Shown here: piece after piece, positions 25,350 to 35,067 of the stretch
How the letters are laid out: each line of letters opens with the position of its first letter
Numbering within the stretch: the stretch's first letter is position 1
Assembly (NCBI RefSeq): GCF_020832205.1
Contig: NZ_JAFIFD010000042.1
Coordinates: 1 to 64,000, forward strand
Source: Exiguobacterium sp.
GTDB taxonomy: Bacteria; Bacillota; Bacilli; Exiguobacteriales; Exiguobacteriaceae
Reading direction: 5' to 3'
DNA length: 64,000 bases
Program-made: the position numbers and the translations under genes
The notes under the pieces: generated by a model
Database searches by the model: none
What the model was told of the DNA's origin: nothing
The model's input: only the letters and a program-made list of their open reading frames with translations

Positions 25350-27407
25350 TTGGCTAGACATCGCGTGAAAGTGCCGAAAAAACGGCGCAACCACCTTCCG
25401 TTGCGCTTGAATTTATTATTTTTCATCGTGTTTATGTTATTCGCGACGCTTATTTTCCGCTTAGGGGTCGTTCAAATCGTGAACGGGGAATTGATTGCCC
25501 GAGAAGTCCAAAAGACAGAGTCGAGTAAGATCAAATATGAGGTGCCGCGCGGGAAGATTTACGATCGCAACGGGCAAGTACTCGCCGATACGATTTCGAA
25601 CTATTCGGTCATGTACCGGCGGTCTCAAGTGACGAAGACGGAAGAGCGTCTCGACGTCGCCGTCAAGCTCGCCGAGATTTTAGACGTTCCGGAAAAAGAT
25701 CGCAAAGTGACGGAACGCGACCGGAAGGATTATTGGATCGCCATCGACCCGGACCGGTCGCGGGAACGCGTCCAAACGTTGCTCGCCGATTTATCAGAAG
25801 AAGAGCGGGCTTCGCTTTCGAACCAAGAAGTCGACCAGTTGCTCCTCGATTCTATCAGTGACGAAGACATCACATTCGACGATGCAACGGAAGAAATCAT
25901 CGCCATCAAACATAACATGGAGAGCGGGTATGCATTAGACCCGCAGCTCATCAAAGTCGGCGCGTCTCCTAAAGAAATCGCGTTGATCGAAGAGAACTTA
26001 GAACTGTTGCCTGGTGTCAGCGTCGAACCGTACTATCAGCGTGAATATCCGTTCGGCCAGACGTTCCAAAGCTTCCTCGGCAGCTACCGGCAGATCCCCG
26101 CTGAGCAGCGTGCCTCGTATCAAGCGAAAGGCTACGGGTTGAACGATCGTGTCGGCACGTCATATCTCGAGCAGCAGTACGAGGACGTGTTGCGCGGGAC
26201 TCCGGCCTACGACGTCTTTACGACGTATAAAGGGCAGCCAGTCGGAGAGCCGACCCGTGTCAGCGGGAACCCAGGGAAAGACATCGTCTTGTCGACGGAC
26301 ATCGAATTTCAAAAAGAAGTCGATGAAATCCTGAAAAAAGCGATTCGGGCCGGCCGCTCAGGCAGTCCCCACTTTGACCGGGCGTTCGTCGTCGTCATGA
26401 ACCCGAAGACAGGAGAACTGCTCGCCCTCTCAGGGCAGGAACTCGACCTTGAGACGAACGAGTTTAAAGACGTCTCGACCGGTACGGTGCTTCGGGCGAG
26501 CCAGATCGGATCGACGATCAAAGGAGCGACCGTTGCGTTCGGGCTTGAAGAAGAAGTGATCAAACCGGGCGAGTATATATATGACACACCGATCCGCATC
26601 GGCTCGTCGCTCAAATCATCGTACCGAAATATGGGCAACATCAACGACCTGGATGCCCTCGCCATGTCGTCAAACATCTATATGTTCCAGATCGCGCTTC
26701 GATTGGCCGACTACTATTCGACCGGTCAAATCGTCGGGGAAAACGTGACGGAAGCGTTCAATACGATGGAACACTACTATAAACAGTTCGGGCTCGGGGT
26801 CGAGACGGGCATCGACTTGCCGTATGAGTCAACCGGTTTCCGCAGTGTGCCGGACCGTGTCACGCTCCTCATGGATATGTCGATCGGGCAGTTCATCTCG
26901 TACACGCCGATTCAGCTGGCGCAGTATACGTCGGCGCTTGCTAACGGCGGCTACCGTGTCCAACCGCACTTGTTGAAAGAAATTATCGAACCCGGTTCGC
27001 TCGATGAATCGAACAAACAAGTCGTCAGCACGTTCCAACCAAACGCGCTCAACAAAGTCGACATCCGTGATGAATATATTCAGCGGGCGCGACAAGGATT
27101 CCGTCAAGGGGTCGAGAGCGGAACGTCGCGTATTCTCCAACAGACAGGAATGACGGCGGCCGGGAAGACCGGGACGGCGCAAGCGATCGCGGAAGGACCG
27201 GACGGACAAGCGAAACGGAACGCGAACGGAGAGCCGATCAAGACGTTCAACTCGAACCACGTCGGCTGGGCCCCATACGACGACCCGGAAATCGCTTGGG
27301 CCATCATCATGCCGGGGCTTGAGGCGGAAGGCGTCAACACACGCGTCGCTCACGACATTATGAAAGCCTACTTCAACCTTGAAGACGTTCAAGCTCAACT
27401 CCAATAA
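25350..27407 (+). CDS. pbpA: Class B penicillin-binding protein 2 (elongasome transpeptidase)
   Basis: Peptidoglycan D,D-transpeptidase of the lateral wall machinery. It has 685 residues from a TTG start behind GGGAGGAG. A basic N-terminus and one membrane helix (LLFFIVFMLFATLIF) are followed by the PBP dimerisation domain (GKIYDRNGQVLADT) and the transpeptidase domain with nucleophile Ser388 in STIK, SSN, and KTGT at 606-609. It corresponds to B. subtilis yqgF, between sodA and pst. It ends at a terminator. Confidence 0.92.
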   Translation: MARHRVKVPKKRRNHLPLRLNLLFFIVFMLFATLIFRLGVVQIVNGELIAREVQKTESSKIKYEVPRGKIYDRNGQVLADTISNYSVMYRRSQVTKTEERLDVAVKLAEILDVPEKDRKVTERDRKDYWIAIDPDRSRERVQTLLADLSEEERASLSNQEVDQLLLDSISDEDITFDDATEEIIAIKHNMESGYALDPQLIKVGASPKEIALIEENLELLPGVSVEPYYQREYPFGQTFQSFLGSYRQIPAEQRASYQAKGYGLNDRVGTSYLEQQYEDVLRGTPAYDVFTTYKGQPVGEPTRVSGNPGKDIVLSTDIEFQKEVDEILKKAIRAGRSGSPHFDRAFVVVMNPKTGELLALSGQELDLETNEFKDVSTGTVLRASQIGSTIKGATVAFGLEEEVIKPGEYIYDTPIRIGSSLKSSYRNMGNINDLDALAMSSNIYMFQIALRLADYYSTGQIVGENVTEAFNTMEHYYKQFGLGVETGIDLPYESTGFRSVPDRVTLLMDMSIGQFISYTPIQLAQYTSALANGGYRVQPHLLKEIIEPGSLDESNKQVVSTFQPNALNKVDIRDEYIQRARQGFRQGVESGTSRILQQTGMTAAGKTGTAQAIAEGPDGQAKRNANGEPIKTFNSNHVGWAPYDDPEIAWAIIMPGLEAEGVNTRVAHDIMKAYFNLEDVQAQLQ

Positions 27408-27436
27408 AGAAGTCACTTCGGTGGCTTCTTTTTTTG
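27408..27436 (+). terminator. Terminator after pbpA
   Basis: AGAAGTCAC-ttcg-GTGGCTTCT followed by seven T. Confidence 0.85.
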
Positions 27437-27438
27437 TC

Positions 27439-27477
27439 TTTACAATTCTTTAACGTTCCGTTCATTTCTCGTTAATA
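27439..27477 (+). promoter_or_regulatory. Four phased Pho boxes of the pst operon
   Basis: TTTACA, TTAACG, TTCATT and TTAATA start at 27439, 27450, 27461 and 27472, exactly 11 bp apart with 5-bp spacers. This is the classic PhoP dimer-repeat layout. A -10-like TAGGAT at 27487 would place the boxes at about -60 to -22, where PhoP activates Bacillus pst. Confidence 0.8.
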
Positions 27478-27559
27478 GTAGTTTATTAGGATGTTAATTG
27501 TAGGACAGAACAACAGATCCACAACAAAAATCAAAGCAAACTCAAGGAGGACGTCAGAA

Positions 27560-28501
27560 ATGTCTTGGATGAAAAAATCGGCTTTACTCGCTTCAATCAC
27601 TTCGGTGGCCATCGTCGGTGCCGCGTGTGGGAACAACAACGAAGAAGGAAATGGCGGAGCTGAAGGGGAGTCACTTTCAGGCAAAGTCGTCATGGACGGA
27701 TCGTCAACTGTATTCCCAATCATGGAAGCGGTCGCTGAAGAGTTCTCAGCAGAGCAATCTGACGTTGAAGTGACGGTCGGTGTCTCAGGAACGGGCGGCG
27801 GGTTCAAACGCTTCGTAACAGGCGAGACAGACTTCTCGAACGCATCGCGTGAAATCAAAGAAGAAGAAGCTGCAGAAGCTGAAGCGAACGGCGTCGAGTA
27901 TACACAACTTTCGGTCGCATTAGACGGACTTTCGCTCGTCGTCAACCCAGAAAATGACTGGGCACAAGACATCACGATCGATGAATTAAACAAAATGTGG
28001 ACAGATACGAACGTAAAGACATGGAAAGACGTCCGCTCGGACTGGCCAGATGAGGAAATCACGTTCTTCGCGCCAGGTAAAGACTCAGGAACGTTCGACT
28101 TCTTTAACGAAGCGGTACTCGATGACACGGACATCCGCCAAGACGCACAGTTGTCAGAAGACGACAACGTCCTCGTAACAGGAGTTGCTGGTACGAAAGG
28201 TGCAATCGGGTTCTTCGGATACGCCTACTACGTTGAAAACCAAGACACACTCCGCGCTATGGCAGTTGAAGGCGTGGAACCGAATCAAGAGACGATCAAC
28301 GATTTGTCTTATCCACTCTCACGTGAAATTTACACATACGTGAACAATGCATCATTGAATGATAAGCCGCAAGTCGCAGCATTCGCTCGCTTCTTGAACG
28401 AGAATGCAGCCGAGTTGTCTGAAGAAGTCGGCTATGTAGGAATGGAACAAGCACGCTACGATGAGAACGCCGACATCATCGACGAGCTAGCTGGAGAATA
28501 A
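27560..28501 (+). CDS. pstS: Phosphate-binding lipoprotein PstS
   Basis: Extracellular phosphate-binding part of the Pst importer, tethered to the membrane as a lipoprotein. The ATG at 27560 follows AAGGAGG and gives a signal peptide ending in the lipobox VGAAC; 313 residues. Phosphate-contact segments are DGSSTVFPI, GVSGTGGGFKRF and PGKDSGTFDFF. An 11-bp perfect hairpin follows the gene before pstC. Pho boxes lie upstream. Confidence 0.93.
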   Translation: MSWMKKSALLASITSVAIVGAACGNNNEEGNGGAEGESLSGKVVMDGSSTVFPIMEAVAEEFSAEQSDVEVTVGVSGTGGGFKRFVTGETDFSNASREIKEEEAAEAEANGVEYTQLSVALDGLSLVVNPENDWAQDITIDELNKMWTDTNVKTWKDVRSDWPDEEITFFAPGKDSGTFDFFNEAVLDDTDIRQDAQLSEDDNVLVTGVAGTKGAIGFFGYAYYVENQDTLRAMAVEGVEPNQETINDLSYPLSREIYTYVNNASLNDKPQVAAFARFLNENAAELSEEVGYVGMEQARYDENADIIDELAGE

Positions 28502-28514
28502 TCGGGCAATCGGT

Positions 28515-28541
28515 AGAAGGCGAGAATCGATCTCGCCTTCT
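28515..28541 (+). other. Intercistronic hairpin between pstS and pstC
   Basis: AGAAGGCGAGA-atcga-TCTCGCCTTCT is a perfect 11-bp stem without a T run. It could protect or process the pstS mRNA, raising PstS over the membrane parts. Confidence 0.6.
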
Positions 28542-28584
28542 CGCCGTGCTTTCTAGTATGAAGAGGTAGGGAGCGATAGACGAG

Positions 28585-29529
28585 ATGAATCAACCAAAAA
28601 AAGATTTTTCGATTCGAGAGATGATCGAAGTCAATAAACAAAAAAAATATAGTACGACGAACGTGTTTGATAGAGTCATGCCGTTCTTATTATTCTTGAG
28701 CGCATTCGTGTCGGTCGTCACGACAATCGGCATCGCCTTGACGCTCGGATTTGAACTGTTCAAGTTTTTCGAACGTGTCCCAGTGCGTGAGTTTTTAGGA
28801 TCGACCGAATGGTATCCACTTAGCGCCGACCCACGGTTTGGTGTATGGGCGCTCGTCGCCGGTACGATGAAAATCACGGTCATCGCGATGATGGTGGCAG
28901 TGCCGCTTGGTCTTGCCTCGGCGATTTATTTAAGTGAGTATGCATCTGAACGGGCCCGGACGATTTTAAAACCAATCCTAGAAGTGCTCGCCGGCGTTCC
29001 GACGATCGTTTTTGGATTTTTCGCCTTGTCGTTCGTGACACCGATCTTGCAATCACTCATTCCAGGCCTGAAAATTTATAACGCCCTCAGCCCGGGTATC
29101 GTCGTCGGGATCATGATCATCCCGATGATTGCCTCGATTTCTGAAGACGCGATGAGTGCCGTACCGAAAAAGATTCGTGACGGAGCGCTCGGTCTTGGTG
29201 CGACACGTCTAGAAGTCGCCCTCAAAATCGTCATGCCGGCTGCCTTGTCAGGAATCATCGCCTCAATCGTCCTCGGCATGAGCCGAGCTATCGGAGAGAC
29301 GATGATCGTGACGATCGCGGGTGGGTCGCAACCGAACTTCGAGTTCAACCCGCTCAACGCGATTCAGACGATGACAGCGTATATCGTTCAAATCGCAAAA
29401 GGCGACGCCGGTTACGGGACAATCGAATACTATAGTATCTATGCGGTCGGTGCGCTTCTATTCATCTTCACGCTCGTGATGAACTTATTCGCGAACTGGG
29501 TGACGCGCCGCTTCAGAGAGGAGTACTAA
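28585..29529 (+). CDS. pstC: Phosphate ABC transporter permease PstC
   Basis: One of the two membrane permeases of the Pst system; 314 residues with about six helices. The binding-protein-dependent transport motif is seen in AVPKKIRDGALGLGATRLEV and the following MSRAIGETMIV. The N-terminal 30 residues are hydrophilic and extended. It is two bases upstream of pstA, indicating a single operon. The PstC name rests on gene order and the RAIGET signature. Confidence 0.92.
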   Translation: MNQPKKDFSIREMIEVNKQKKYSTTNVFDRVMPFLLFLSAFVSVVTTIGIALTLGFELFKFFERVPVREFLGSTEWYPLSADPRFGVWALVAGTMKITVIAMMVAVPLGLASAIYLSEYASERARTILKPILEVLAGVPTIVFGFFALSFVTPILQSLIPGLKIYNALSPGIVVGIMIIPMIASISEDAMSAVPKKIRDGALGLGATRLEVALKIVMPAALSGIIASIVLGMSRAIGETMIVTIAGGSQPNFEFNPLNAIQTMTAYIVQIAKGDAGYGTIEYYSIYAVGALLFIFTLVMNLFANWVTRRFREEY

Positions 29530-29530
29530 T

Positions 29531-30442
29531 ATGGCATTTCCGAACAGTGAGTTCAAGAATACGAAGAACTATATTGACCGGGAGACGGTCTCAAAACGAA
29601 TTAAAAGCCGTCTTCAATTAAACGAGGTATTCAAATACATCTTTTTAGCAGGGCTCGTTTTCGCTTTGCTCGTCTTGTCGACGCTCATCTATGACGTCGT
29701 CACAAAAGGTGGCGGTTGGGTCAATCTTGACTTCCTCCGTAACTTCCCGTCACGCCGTGCGGCCCAGGCCGGTCTTTACCCAGCCTTGATCGGGACGCTT
29801 TGGCTCATGATGTTGATCGTACCGATGGTGTTCATCGTCGGAGTCGGTGCAGCGATTTACTTGGAAGAGTATGCACCGAAAAACCGCGTCACTTCGTTTA
29901 TTGAAGTGAACATCTCGAACTTGGCGGGTGTCCCGTCGATCGTGTTCGGTTTGCTCGGATTGACGTTCTTCGTCCGGACGGCCGGATTCGGGAACTCGGT
30001 GTTAACGGGTGCGCTCACGCTCGGTTTGATGAGTTTACCAATTGTCATCGTCGCGTCACAAGAAGCGCTTCGTTCCGTCAAGATGGAACTGCGGCACGCT
30101 TCGCTTGCCCTCGGAGCCTCGAAGTGGCAGACGACGTTCAACGTCGTGTTGCCTTCGGCGCTGCCGGGAATCATTACCGGTATCATCTTGGCAGTGTCCC
30201 GCGCCATCGGGGAAACAGCGCCGCTCATCATGATTGGAGCTGCGACGTTCATTTCGACGACACCGAACAACGTCTTTTCAGACTTCACGGCACTCCCGAT
30301 TCAAATTTATAACTGGACGAGCCGTCCGCAAGCTGAATTCCAAAACTTGGCGGCTGCCGGTATCATCGTCTTGATGACAGTGCTCATCACGATGAACTCG
30401 GCCGCAATTTATATCCGAAACAAGTATACAAATCGACATTAA
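29531..30442 (+). CDS. pstA: Phosphate ABC transporter permease PstA
   Basis: Second permease of the Pst importer, 303 residues, about six helices. Family marks are EEYAPKNRVTSFIEVNISN, AGVPSIVFGLLGL and SRAIGETAPLIMIGA. It starts immediately after pstC behind GAGAGGAG. It pairs with PstC to form the translocation path and is energised by PstB. Confidence 0.92.
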   Translation: MAFPNSEFKNTKNYIDRETVSKRIKSRLQLNEVFKYIFLAGLVFALLVLSTLIYDVVTKGGGWVNLDFLRNFPSRRAAQAGLYPALIGTLWLMMLIVPMVFIVGVGAAIYLEEYAPKNRVTSFIEVNISNLAGVPSIVFGLLGLTFFVRTAGFGNSVLTGALTLGLMSLPIVIVASQEALRSVKMELRHASLALGASKWQTTFNVVLPSALPGIITGIILAVSRAIGETAPLIMIGAATFISTTPNNVFSDFTALPIQIYNWTSRPQAEFQNLAAAGIIVLMTVLITMNSAAIYIRNKYTNRH

Positions 30443-30472
30443 GTCGCAGGAGTAACGAGGAGGATTCTCGAG

Positions 30473-31306
30473 ATGATGAAACAAACAGAACTTAAAGGAG
30501 ACCATGAAGTGAATACAACGACGACACAACCAAACGAGACCGTGATGCAAAAAGACAGCGCCTACGTCGTGAACAACCTGAACTTATGGTATGGCGACGA
30601 TCAAGCGTTGATTGATGTCAACTTGGACATTAAAAAGAATGAAGTGACGGCCATCATCGGTCCGTCGGGTTGTGGGAAGTCGACGTTCATCAAGACGTTG
30701 AACCGGATGGTCGAACTCGTGCCTTCAGTTCGCACGAACGGAGAAATTTTGTATCATGGCCGTAATATCTTTGACCGTGATTATCGGGTCGAAGACCTTC
30801 GTACATCGGTCGGGATGGTGTTCCAACAGCCGAACCCGTTCCCGAAATCAGTATATGATAACGTCGCATATGGCCCGCGCACACACGGGATTAAAAATAA
30901 AAAAGTACTCGATGAGATCGTCGAACGTTCACTTCGCGGTGCTGCGATTTGGGATGAAGTGAAAGACCGGTTGAACGAGAACGCCTACGGACTCTCGGGG
31001 GGTCAGCAACAGCGTCTTTGTATCGCCCGCACACTTGCCATCGAACCTGACGTCATCCTCATGGATGAACCGACGTCGGCGCTTGACCCGATTTCGACGC
31101 TCAAAGTCGAGGAGCTTGTCCAAGAGTTGAAACAACAGTATTCGATCATCATCGTTACACACAACATGCAGCAAGCAGCTCGTGTATCGGACAAGACAGC
31201 GTTCTTCTTGAACGGCGAAGTCGTCGAGTTCGACGAGACTGACAAAATCTTCTCGAATCCAACTGACAAACGGACTGAAGATTACATTTCTGGCCGGTTC
31301 GGTTAA
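30473..31306 (+). CDS. pstB: Phosphate ABC transporter ATP-binding protein PstB
   Basis: ATPase of the Pst phosphate importer, 277 residues. Walker A is GPSGCGKST, the signature LSGGQQQR, Walker [14 protein letters not shown]-loop VTHN. Two starts are possible: ATG 30473 after GAGGAGG, or GTG 30509 after AAAGGAG; both have good ribosome sites and the first 25 residues are outside the core. Only one pstB is present, while B. subtilis has two in tandem. Confidence 0.95.
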   Translation: MMKQTELKGDHEVNTTTTQPNETVMQKDSAYVVNNLNLWYGDDQALIDVNLDIKKNEVTAIIGPSGCGKSTFIKTLNRMVELVPSVRTNGEILYHGRNIFDRDYRVEDLRTSVGMVFQQPNPFPKSVYDNVAYGPRTHGIKNKKVLDEIVERSLRGAAIWDEVKDRLNENAYGLSGGQQQRLCIARTLAIEPDVILMDEPTSALDPISTLKVEELVQELKQQYSIIIVTHNMQQAARVSDKTAFFLNGEVVEFDETDKIFSNPTDKRTEDYISGRFG

Positions 31307-31321
31307 GAAGGGGAGACAGAC

Positions 31322-31984
31322 ATGGCACAAAATCGCACATTCTTTGATACGAAGTTGATTGAATTAGAAGACAAAGTCGTCCATTTGGCGAACTTGACGA
31401 TGCGTCAAACGGCGACAGCAATCGAGGTGCTCGAAAAACACGACCTCACGCTCGCCCAGACGGTCATCGACAACGACAATGAGCTCGATGACCTCGAGCT
31501 CGCCATTAACGACGAGGCGATCTTGTTGATCGCCAAGCAACAACCGGTCGCTACCGATTTGCGTCGCTTGATCGTGACGATGAAATCGGCGACGGACCTT
31601 GAACGGATCGCCGATTACGCGACGAATATCGCCAAAGCAGTCACGCGTATCGAACACGTGCCTTACGTGCTCGACATTAAGCCGCTCAAGCAGATGGCTG
31701 AACAGTTGATCGATATGCTCGAACTGGCGACGCGCGCGTACCGTAAAGGGGAAGTGAGCCGTGTCCGTGAATTGAACGAGATGGACAAAGTCATCGATGA
31801 TTTGAACTTGCAAGTCATCAAGCAATATATCGGTTATTTGCCGACGATGACGATCGGTACGAACGACGTATATGAGTTTTCGAACATCGCCCGCTATCTC
31901 GAGCGGATGGGAGATCACGTCACCAATTTCGGCGAACATTTGATTTTCCTCGAAAAAGGGAAACATTATGATTTAAATCAGTGA
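31322..31984 (+). CDS. phoU: Phosphate transport regulator PhoU
   Basis: Cytoplasmic three-helix-bundle repeat protein that connects Pst activity to PhoPR signalling and limits phosphate uptake; 220 residues. Two metal-binding helix motifs are visible: TDLERIADYATNIAK and ARYLERMGDHVTNFGE. It begins 15 bases after pstB and ends in a terminator, closing the pstSCAB-phoU operon. No phoPR is in the window. Confidence 0.93.
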   Translation: MAQNRTFFDTKLIELEDKVVHLANLTMRQTATAIEVLEKHDLTLAQTVIDNDNELDDLELAINDEAILLIAKQQPVATDLRRLIVTMKSATDLERIADYATNIAKAVTRIEHVPYVLDIKPLKQMAEQLIDMLELATRAYRKGEVSRVRELNEMDKVIDDLNLQVIKQYIGYLPTMTIGTNDVYEFSNIARYLERMGDHVTNFGEHLIFLEKGKHYDLNQ

Positions 31985-31992
31985 CAAAAGTG

Positions 31993-32029
31993 GTAAAGGA
32001 CAACAGACATGTTGTTCTTTACTTTTTTT
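31993..32029 (+). terminator. Terminator of the pst operon
   Basis: GTAAAGGACAAC pairs with GTTGTTCTTTAC, followed by seven T. Confidence 0.85.
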
Positions 32030-32101
32030 GTGCAGGAATTCACGGGCAGAAGGCGAATAGTAGACTACATGGATTTTTTTTAGGAAGGGAGCCACATATA
32101 T

Positions 32102-32869
32102 ATGGAAGAGAAAATCGTATCCTTGAAACAACAAGGGCTTACGTTAAAACAGATTGCAGAACAATTAGATATGCCAATCGGAAAAGTCCAATACGCCTGG
32201 CGTAAATGGCGGGCTCAACATGGCGAAGTCACGACAGCCGCTGCTGCCCCGAAACGAAAGACCGAAGGGAAGAAATCAATGAAACCAAAACCGAAGGCTA
32301 CACCCGCTACGTCAGTGAAGCAGGTCGCCTCGACGCTTCAACACGATGCAAGTAAACAATCACCGCTCCTCGATCATGCGCCAGACGGCTTCTGGAAGCT
32401 CCCAGACCGCTACGATGCCGATATGATGCACGCGGTCGTCCAATCGCCTAACGCCGTCTACGTGTTCTGGGAAGTGTCTGACGACGTGAAAGAGACGCTT
32501 GCCATGCAGTTCATGCGGCCATGGGAAGATTTGCCGAAGGCGTTCCGTATTCTCGATGTCACGCTCCTAGACTATACGAGCGGTCATGCCAATCGGTCGT
32601 ACTCGTTCGAATTGCCCGAGATGACGAACAGTTGGTTCGTCCGTCCGCTCGACCCGAACACGACGTACGTGTTTGAATTTGGCATTCGTACGATGGAAGG
32701 CGAATTTTTGCCGATCGTCGCTTCGATGCCACTCGACACGCCGCGGGCCGAACCAGCCGGTGTCGGACGATTTGCCGAGCCGGTCCGTCGTTGGCAGTAC
32801 GGTGAAGTCGAGTCACCAGAACTACTCGACACGCTACCAAAATACGCTGCATACCGATTCGTGCGCTGA
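32102..32869 (+). CDS. DUF4912 protein with N-terminal helix-turn-helix-like segment
   Basis: 255 residues. The first 36 residues look like a helix-turn-helix (LKQQGLTLKQIAEQLDMPIG), followed by an Ala/Pro/Lys-rich linker at about 44-75 and then a DUF4912 domain with SPNAVYVFWEVSDD and an Ig-like end. The function of DUF4912 is not known. It is 14 bases upstream of a GH57 enzyme and these families often sit together, so a role in alpha-glucan formation or its control is a fair inference. It is not part of the Bacillus order. Confidence 0.75.
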   Translation: MEEKIVSLKQQGLTLKQIAEQLDMPIGKVQYAWRKWRAQHGEVTTAAAAPKRKTEGKKSMKPKPKATPATSVKQVASTLQHDASKQSPLLDHAPDGFWKLPDRYDADMMHAVVQSPNAVYVFWEVSDDVKETLAMQFMRPWEDLPKAFRILDVTLLDYTSGHANRSYSFELPEMTNSWFVRPLDPNTTYVFEFGIRTMEGEFLPIVASMPLDTPRAEPAGVGRFAEPVRRWQYGEVESPELLDTLPKYAAYRFVR

Positions 32870-32883
32870 GGAGGACTTCCAAG

Positions 32884-35067
32884 ATGAAACCAGGTTACTT
32901 TTCACTCGTCCTTCATGCCCACTTACCGTACGTCCGGCATGAAGAAGAACACCGTTTAGAAGAGAGATGGGTGTACGAGGCCATCTCTGAAACATATATC
33001 CCGATTTTATGGCAAGTCGATCGGCTGAAACGTCCGTTGCACTGGACCGTCAGCATTTCGCCGCCTGTCATCGAAATGCTCGCCGACCCGCTCGTGCAAG
33101 ACCGATACGTGGCCCACTTGGATGAGATGCTCGAACTGATCGCGCTCGAGCTGTCTGAAGGCCGGAGTGAGGCGGAAGTCGGCACGCTTCATTTTTATGA
33201 GCGGCGTTATCAAGACTTAAAGAACACGTTCTTGCACTGGAATAAAAACTTGAATCAGGCGTTCCGTACATACCGCGAACACGGTTATATCGACATGGTC
33301 ACATGTACGGCGACCCACGGCTTCAACCCGCATCTGTTCACAGACCAAGCCGCCCGCGCCGAGATTCGGTCTGGACTAAACTGCTTTGAGCGTCATTATG
33401 GATTCCGTCCAACAGGGATCTGGTTACCGGAATGTGCCTACACGCCTGGTGTGGACCGGATTTTATATGAGGAAGGAGTGCGCTATACGTTCGTCGATGA
33501 GCATGCGCTCCTAGAAGCCGACCCGACTCCGGACAAAGGCATCGGTGCGCCGGTCTACTCACCGAACGGCGTCGCTCTGTTCCCGCGTGACCAAATTATC
33601 TCCGGAAAGATTTGGAGCTCGATGATCGGCTATCCGGGCCATCCGGACTATCGCGAATTTTATCGTGACCTCGCTTATGACCGTGATTGGGAATATATCC
33701 ACTCGTTCATGCACCCGGAAGGGATTCGGTTCGACACTGGATTGAAGATGCACCGCATCACCGGGGATACCGACGAAAAAGATTACTACGTCCGTGACTG
33801 GGCCGAGCACCAGATCCACAACCACGCGACCGATTTCGCCCAGACGCTCGAAGCCCATCTCGAGGCACACGCCGGACAGACGTTCCCGCCTTTCCTTGTC
33901 ACTGCGCCGTTTGATGCCGAACTATTCGGTCACTGGTGGTTTGAGGGCCCAGAATTTTTAGGTCAAGTGGCAGAACGGCTCGAGGAATTCGGGATCGAGA
34001 CGATCACACCGGCCATGTTCCTCGAGCGTCATTTCCAAGACTTGCAGACGGTCCACGTCTCGATGAACACGTGGGGGCGGAAAGGCTACGGCGACGTGTG
34101 GATCAACGAACGGAATGAATGGATGCTCCGTCATTTGCACATGATGGAGACGCAACTCGTCAAAGATGTCGCCGACTACCGCGGGACGTCACCGCTCGTC
34201 GACCGCGCGCTCAAACAATTGATTCGCCATTATGTGCTCGCGGTATCAAGCGACTGGGCGTTCATTTTAGACGGGCAGACGACGGCGCAGTACGCGGCCG
34301 AGCGCTTCCGGGAGCACGCTCGTCTCTTTGCGGAGCTCGAAACGGCGCTCTACGGAGACAAGCTGTCCGATCACTTGCTCGATGAACATTATCGCGCATA
34401 TCCGTTCCTCCAAGACGAAGATGTGGAGATCGATACGTTCCTGTCGCCGCACGACTACTACGTGACGACCGAGCGCGAACCGGAGCAAGCCGCGATTCTC
34501 GTCTTGGCTCCTGAGTTCACAGGGAACCTCGTCGGCGAACTGGGCCATCGCGTCGTCGAAGAAGTCGATGCACGCGCCGCGGAAGGCGAGACGCTTTACG
34601 TGTTGACGCCTCATAAAGAAGGGTTGCCGGAATATGAACGTCATGGCCGTGTCCACGTCTATCGGGTCCGTTTGACGAGTCCGTTCCTTGAACACGTCAT
34701 GAACCAAGTCGCTGCTCAAAACGTCGCCTACGTGAAGCTCGTCCATGAGCTCGTGAACGTCGTCCGTTTCAAAGCGATCCATCATTTCGATTGGATGACG
34801 ATTCCGGCGGCACGTTCACTTGCGAAGTCACTTGCCGTTCCGTTATACTCAACTATGTTGTCATTTGAAACGACGCGCAACCCCCATGGTCATGGCGGCT
34901 TGTTCGACGCGATCCATCGAATTGAGAACAGCGTACTCGCTGATGCCGCCACCGTCTTTGTCGGTGCCGACATCTCAATCGATGAACTCGGCTCTCGCTA
35001 TGCGATCAAAGATAACGTAACACCATGCTTGTCACCCGACGCTTCACCTTACGGGCAGAACGTTTGA
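32884..35067 (+). CDS. GH57 branching-enzyme-like protein fused to half of a GT4-type glycosyltransferase
   Basis: 727 residues. Residues 1 to about 525 form a GH57 1,4-alpha-glucan branching-enzyme-type domain: LHAHLPYVRH at the start, nucleophile Glu183 in WLPECAY, and Asp344 in TAPFDAELFGHWW. From about 540 the protein switches to an N-terminal Rossmann domain of a GT4/GT5 glycosyltransferase (ILVLAPEF, IHHFDWMTIPAARSLAKSL). It ends at SPDASPYGQNV, just where the nucleotide-sugar-binding second domain should begin. That half is missing. Substrate is probably glycogen-like alpha-glucan. GGAGGA precedes the ATG. Confidence 0.82.
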   Translation: MKPGYFSLVLHAHLPYVRHEEEHRLEERWVYEAISETYIPILWQVDRLKRPLHWTVSISPPVIEMLADPLVQDRYVAHLDEMLELIALELSEGRSEAEVGTLHFYERRYQDLKNTFLHWNKNLNQAFRTYREHGYIDMVTCTATHGFNPHLFTDQAARAEIRSGLNCFERHYGFRPTGIWLPECAYTPGVDRILYEEGVRYTFVDEHALLEADPTPDKGIGAPVYSPNGVALFPRDQIISGKIWSSMIGYPGHPDYREFYRDLAYDRDWEYIHSFMHPEGIRFDTGLKMHRITGDTDEKDYYVRDWAEHQIHNHATDFAQTLEAHLEAHAGQTFPPFLVTAPFDAELFGHWWFEGPEFLGQVAERLEEFGIETITPAMFLERHFQDLQTVHVSMNTWGRKGYGDVWINERNEWMLRHLHMMETQLVKDVADYRGTSPLVDRALKQLIRHYVLAVSSDWAFILDGQTTAQYAAERFREHARLFAELETALYGDKLSDHLLDEHYRAYPFLQDEDVEIDTFLSPHDYYVTTEREPEQAAILVLAPEFTGNLVGELGHRVVEEVDARAAEGETLYVLTPHKEGLPEYERHGRVHVYRVRLTSPFLEHVMNQVAAQNVAYVKLVHELVNVVRFKAIHHFDWMTIPAARSLAKSLAVPLYSTMLSFETTRNPHGHGGLFDAIHRIENSVLADAATVFVGADISIDELGSRYAIKDNVTPCLSPDASPYGQNV

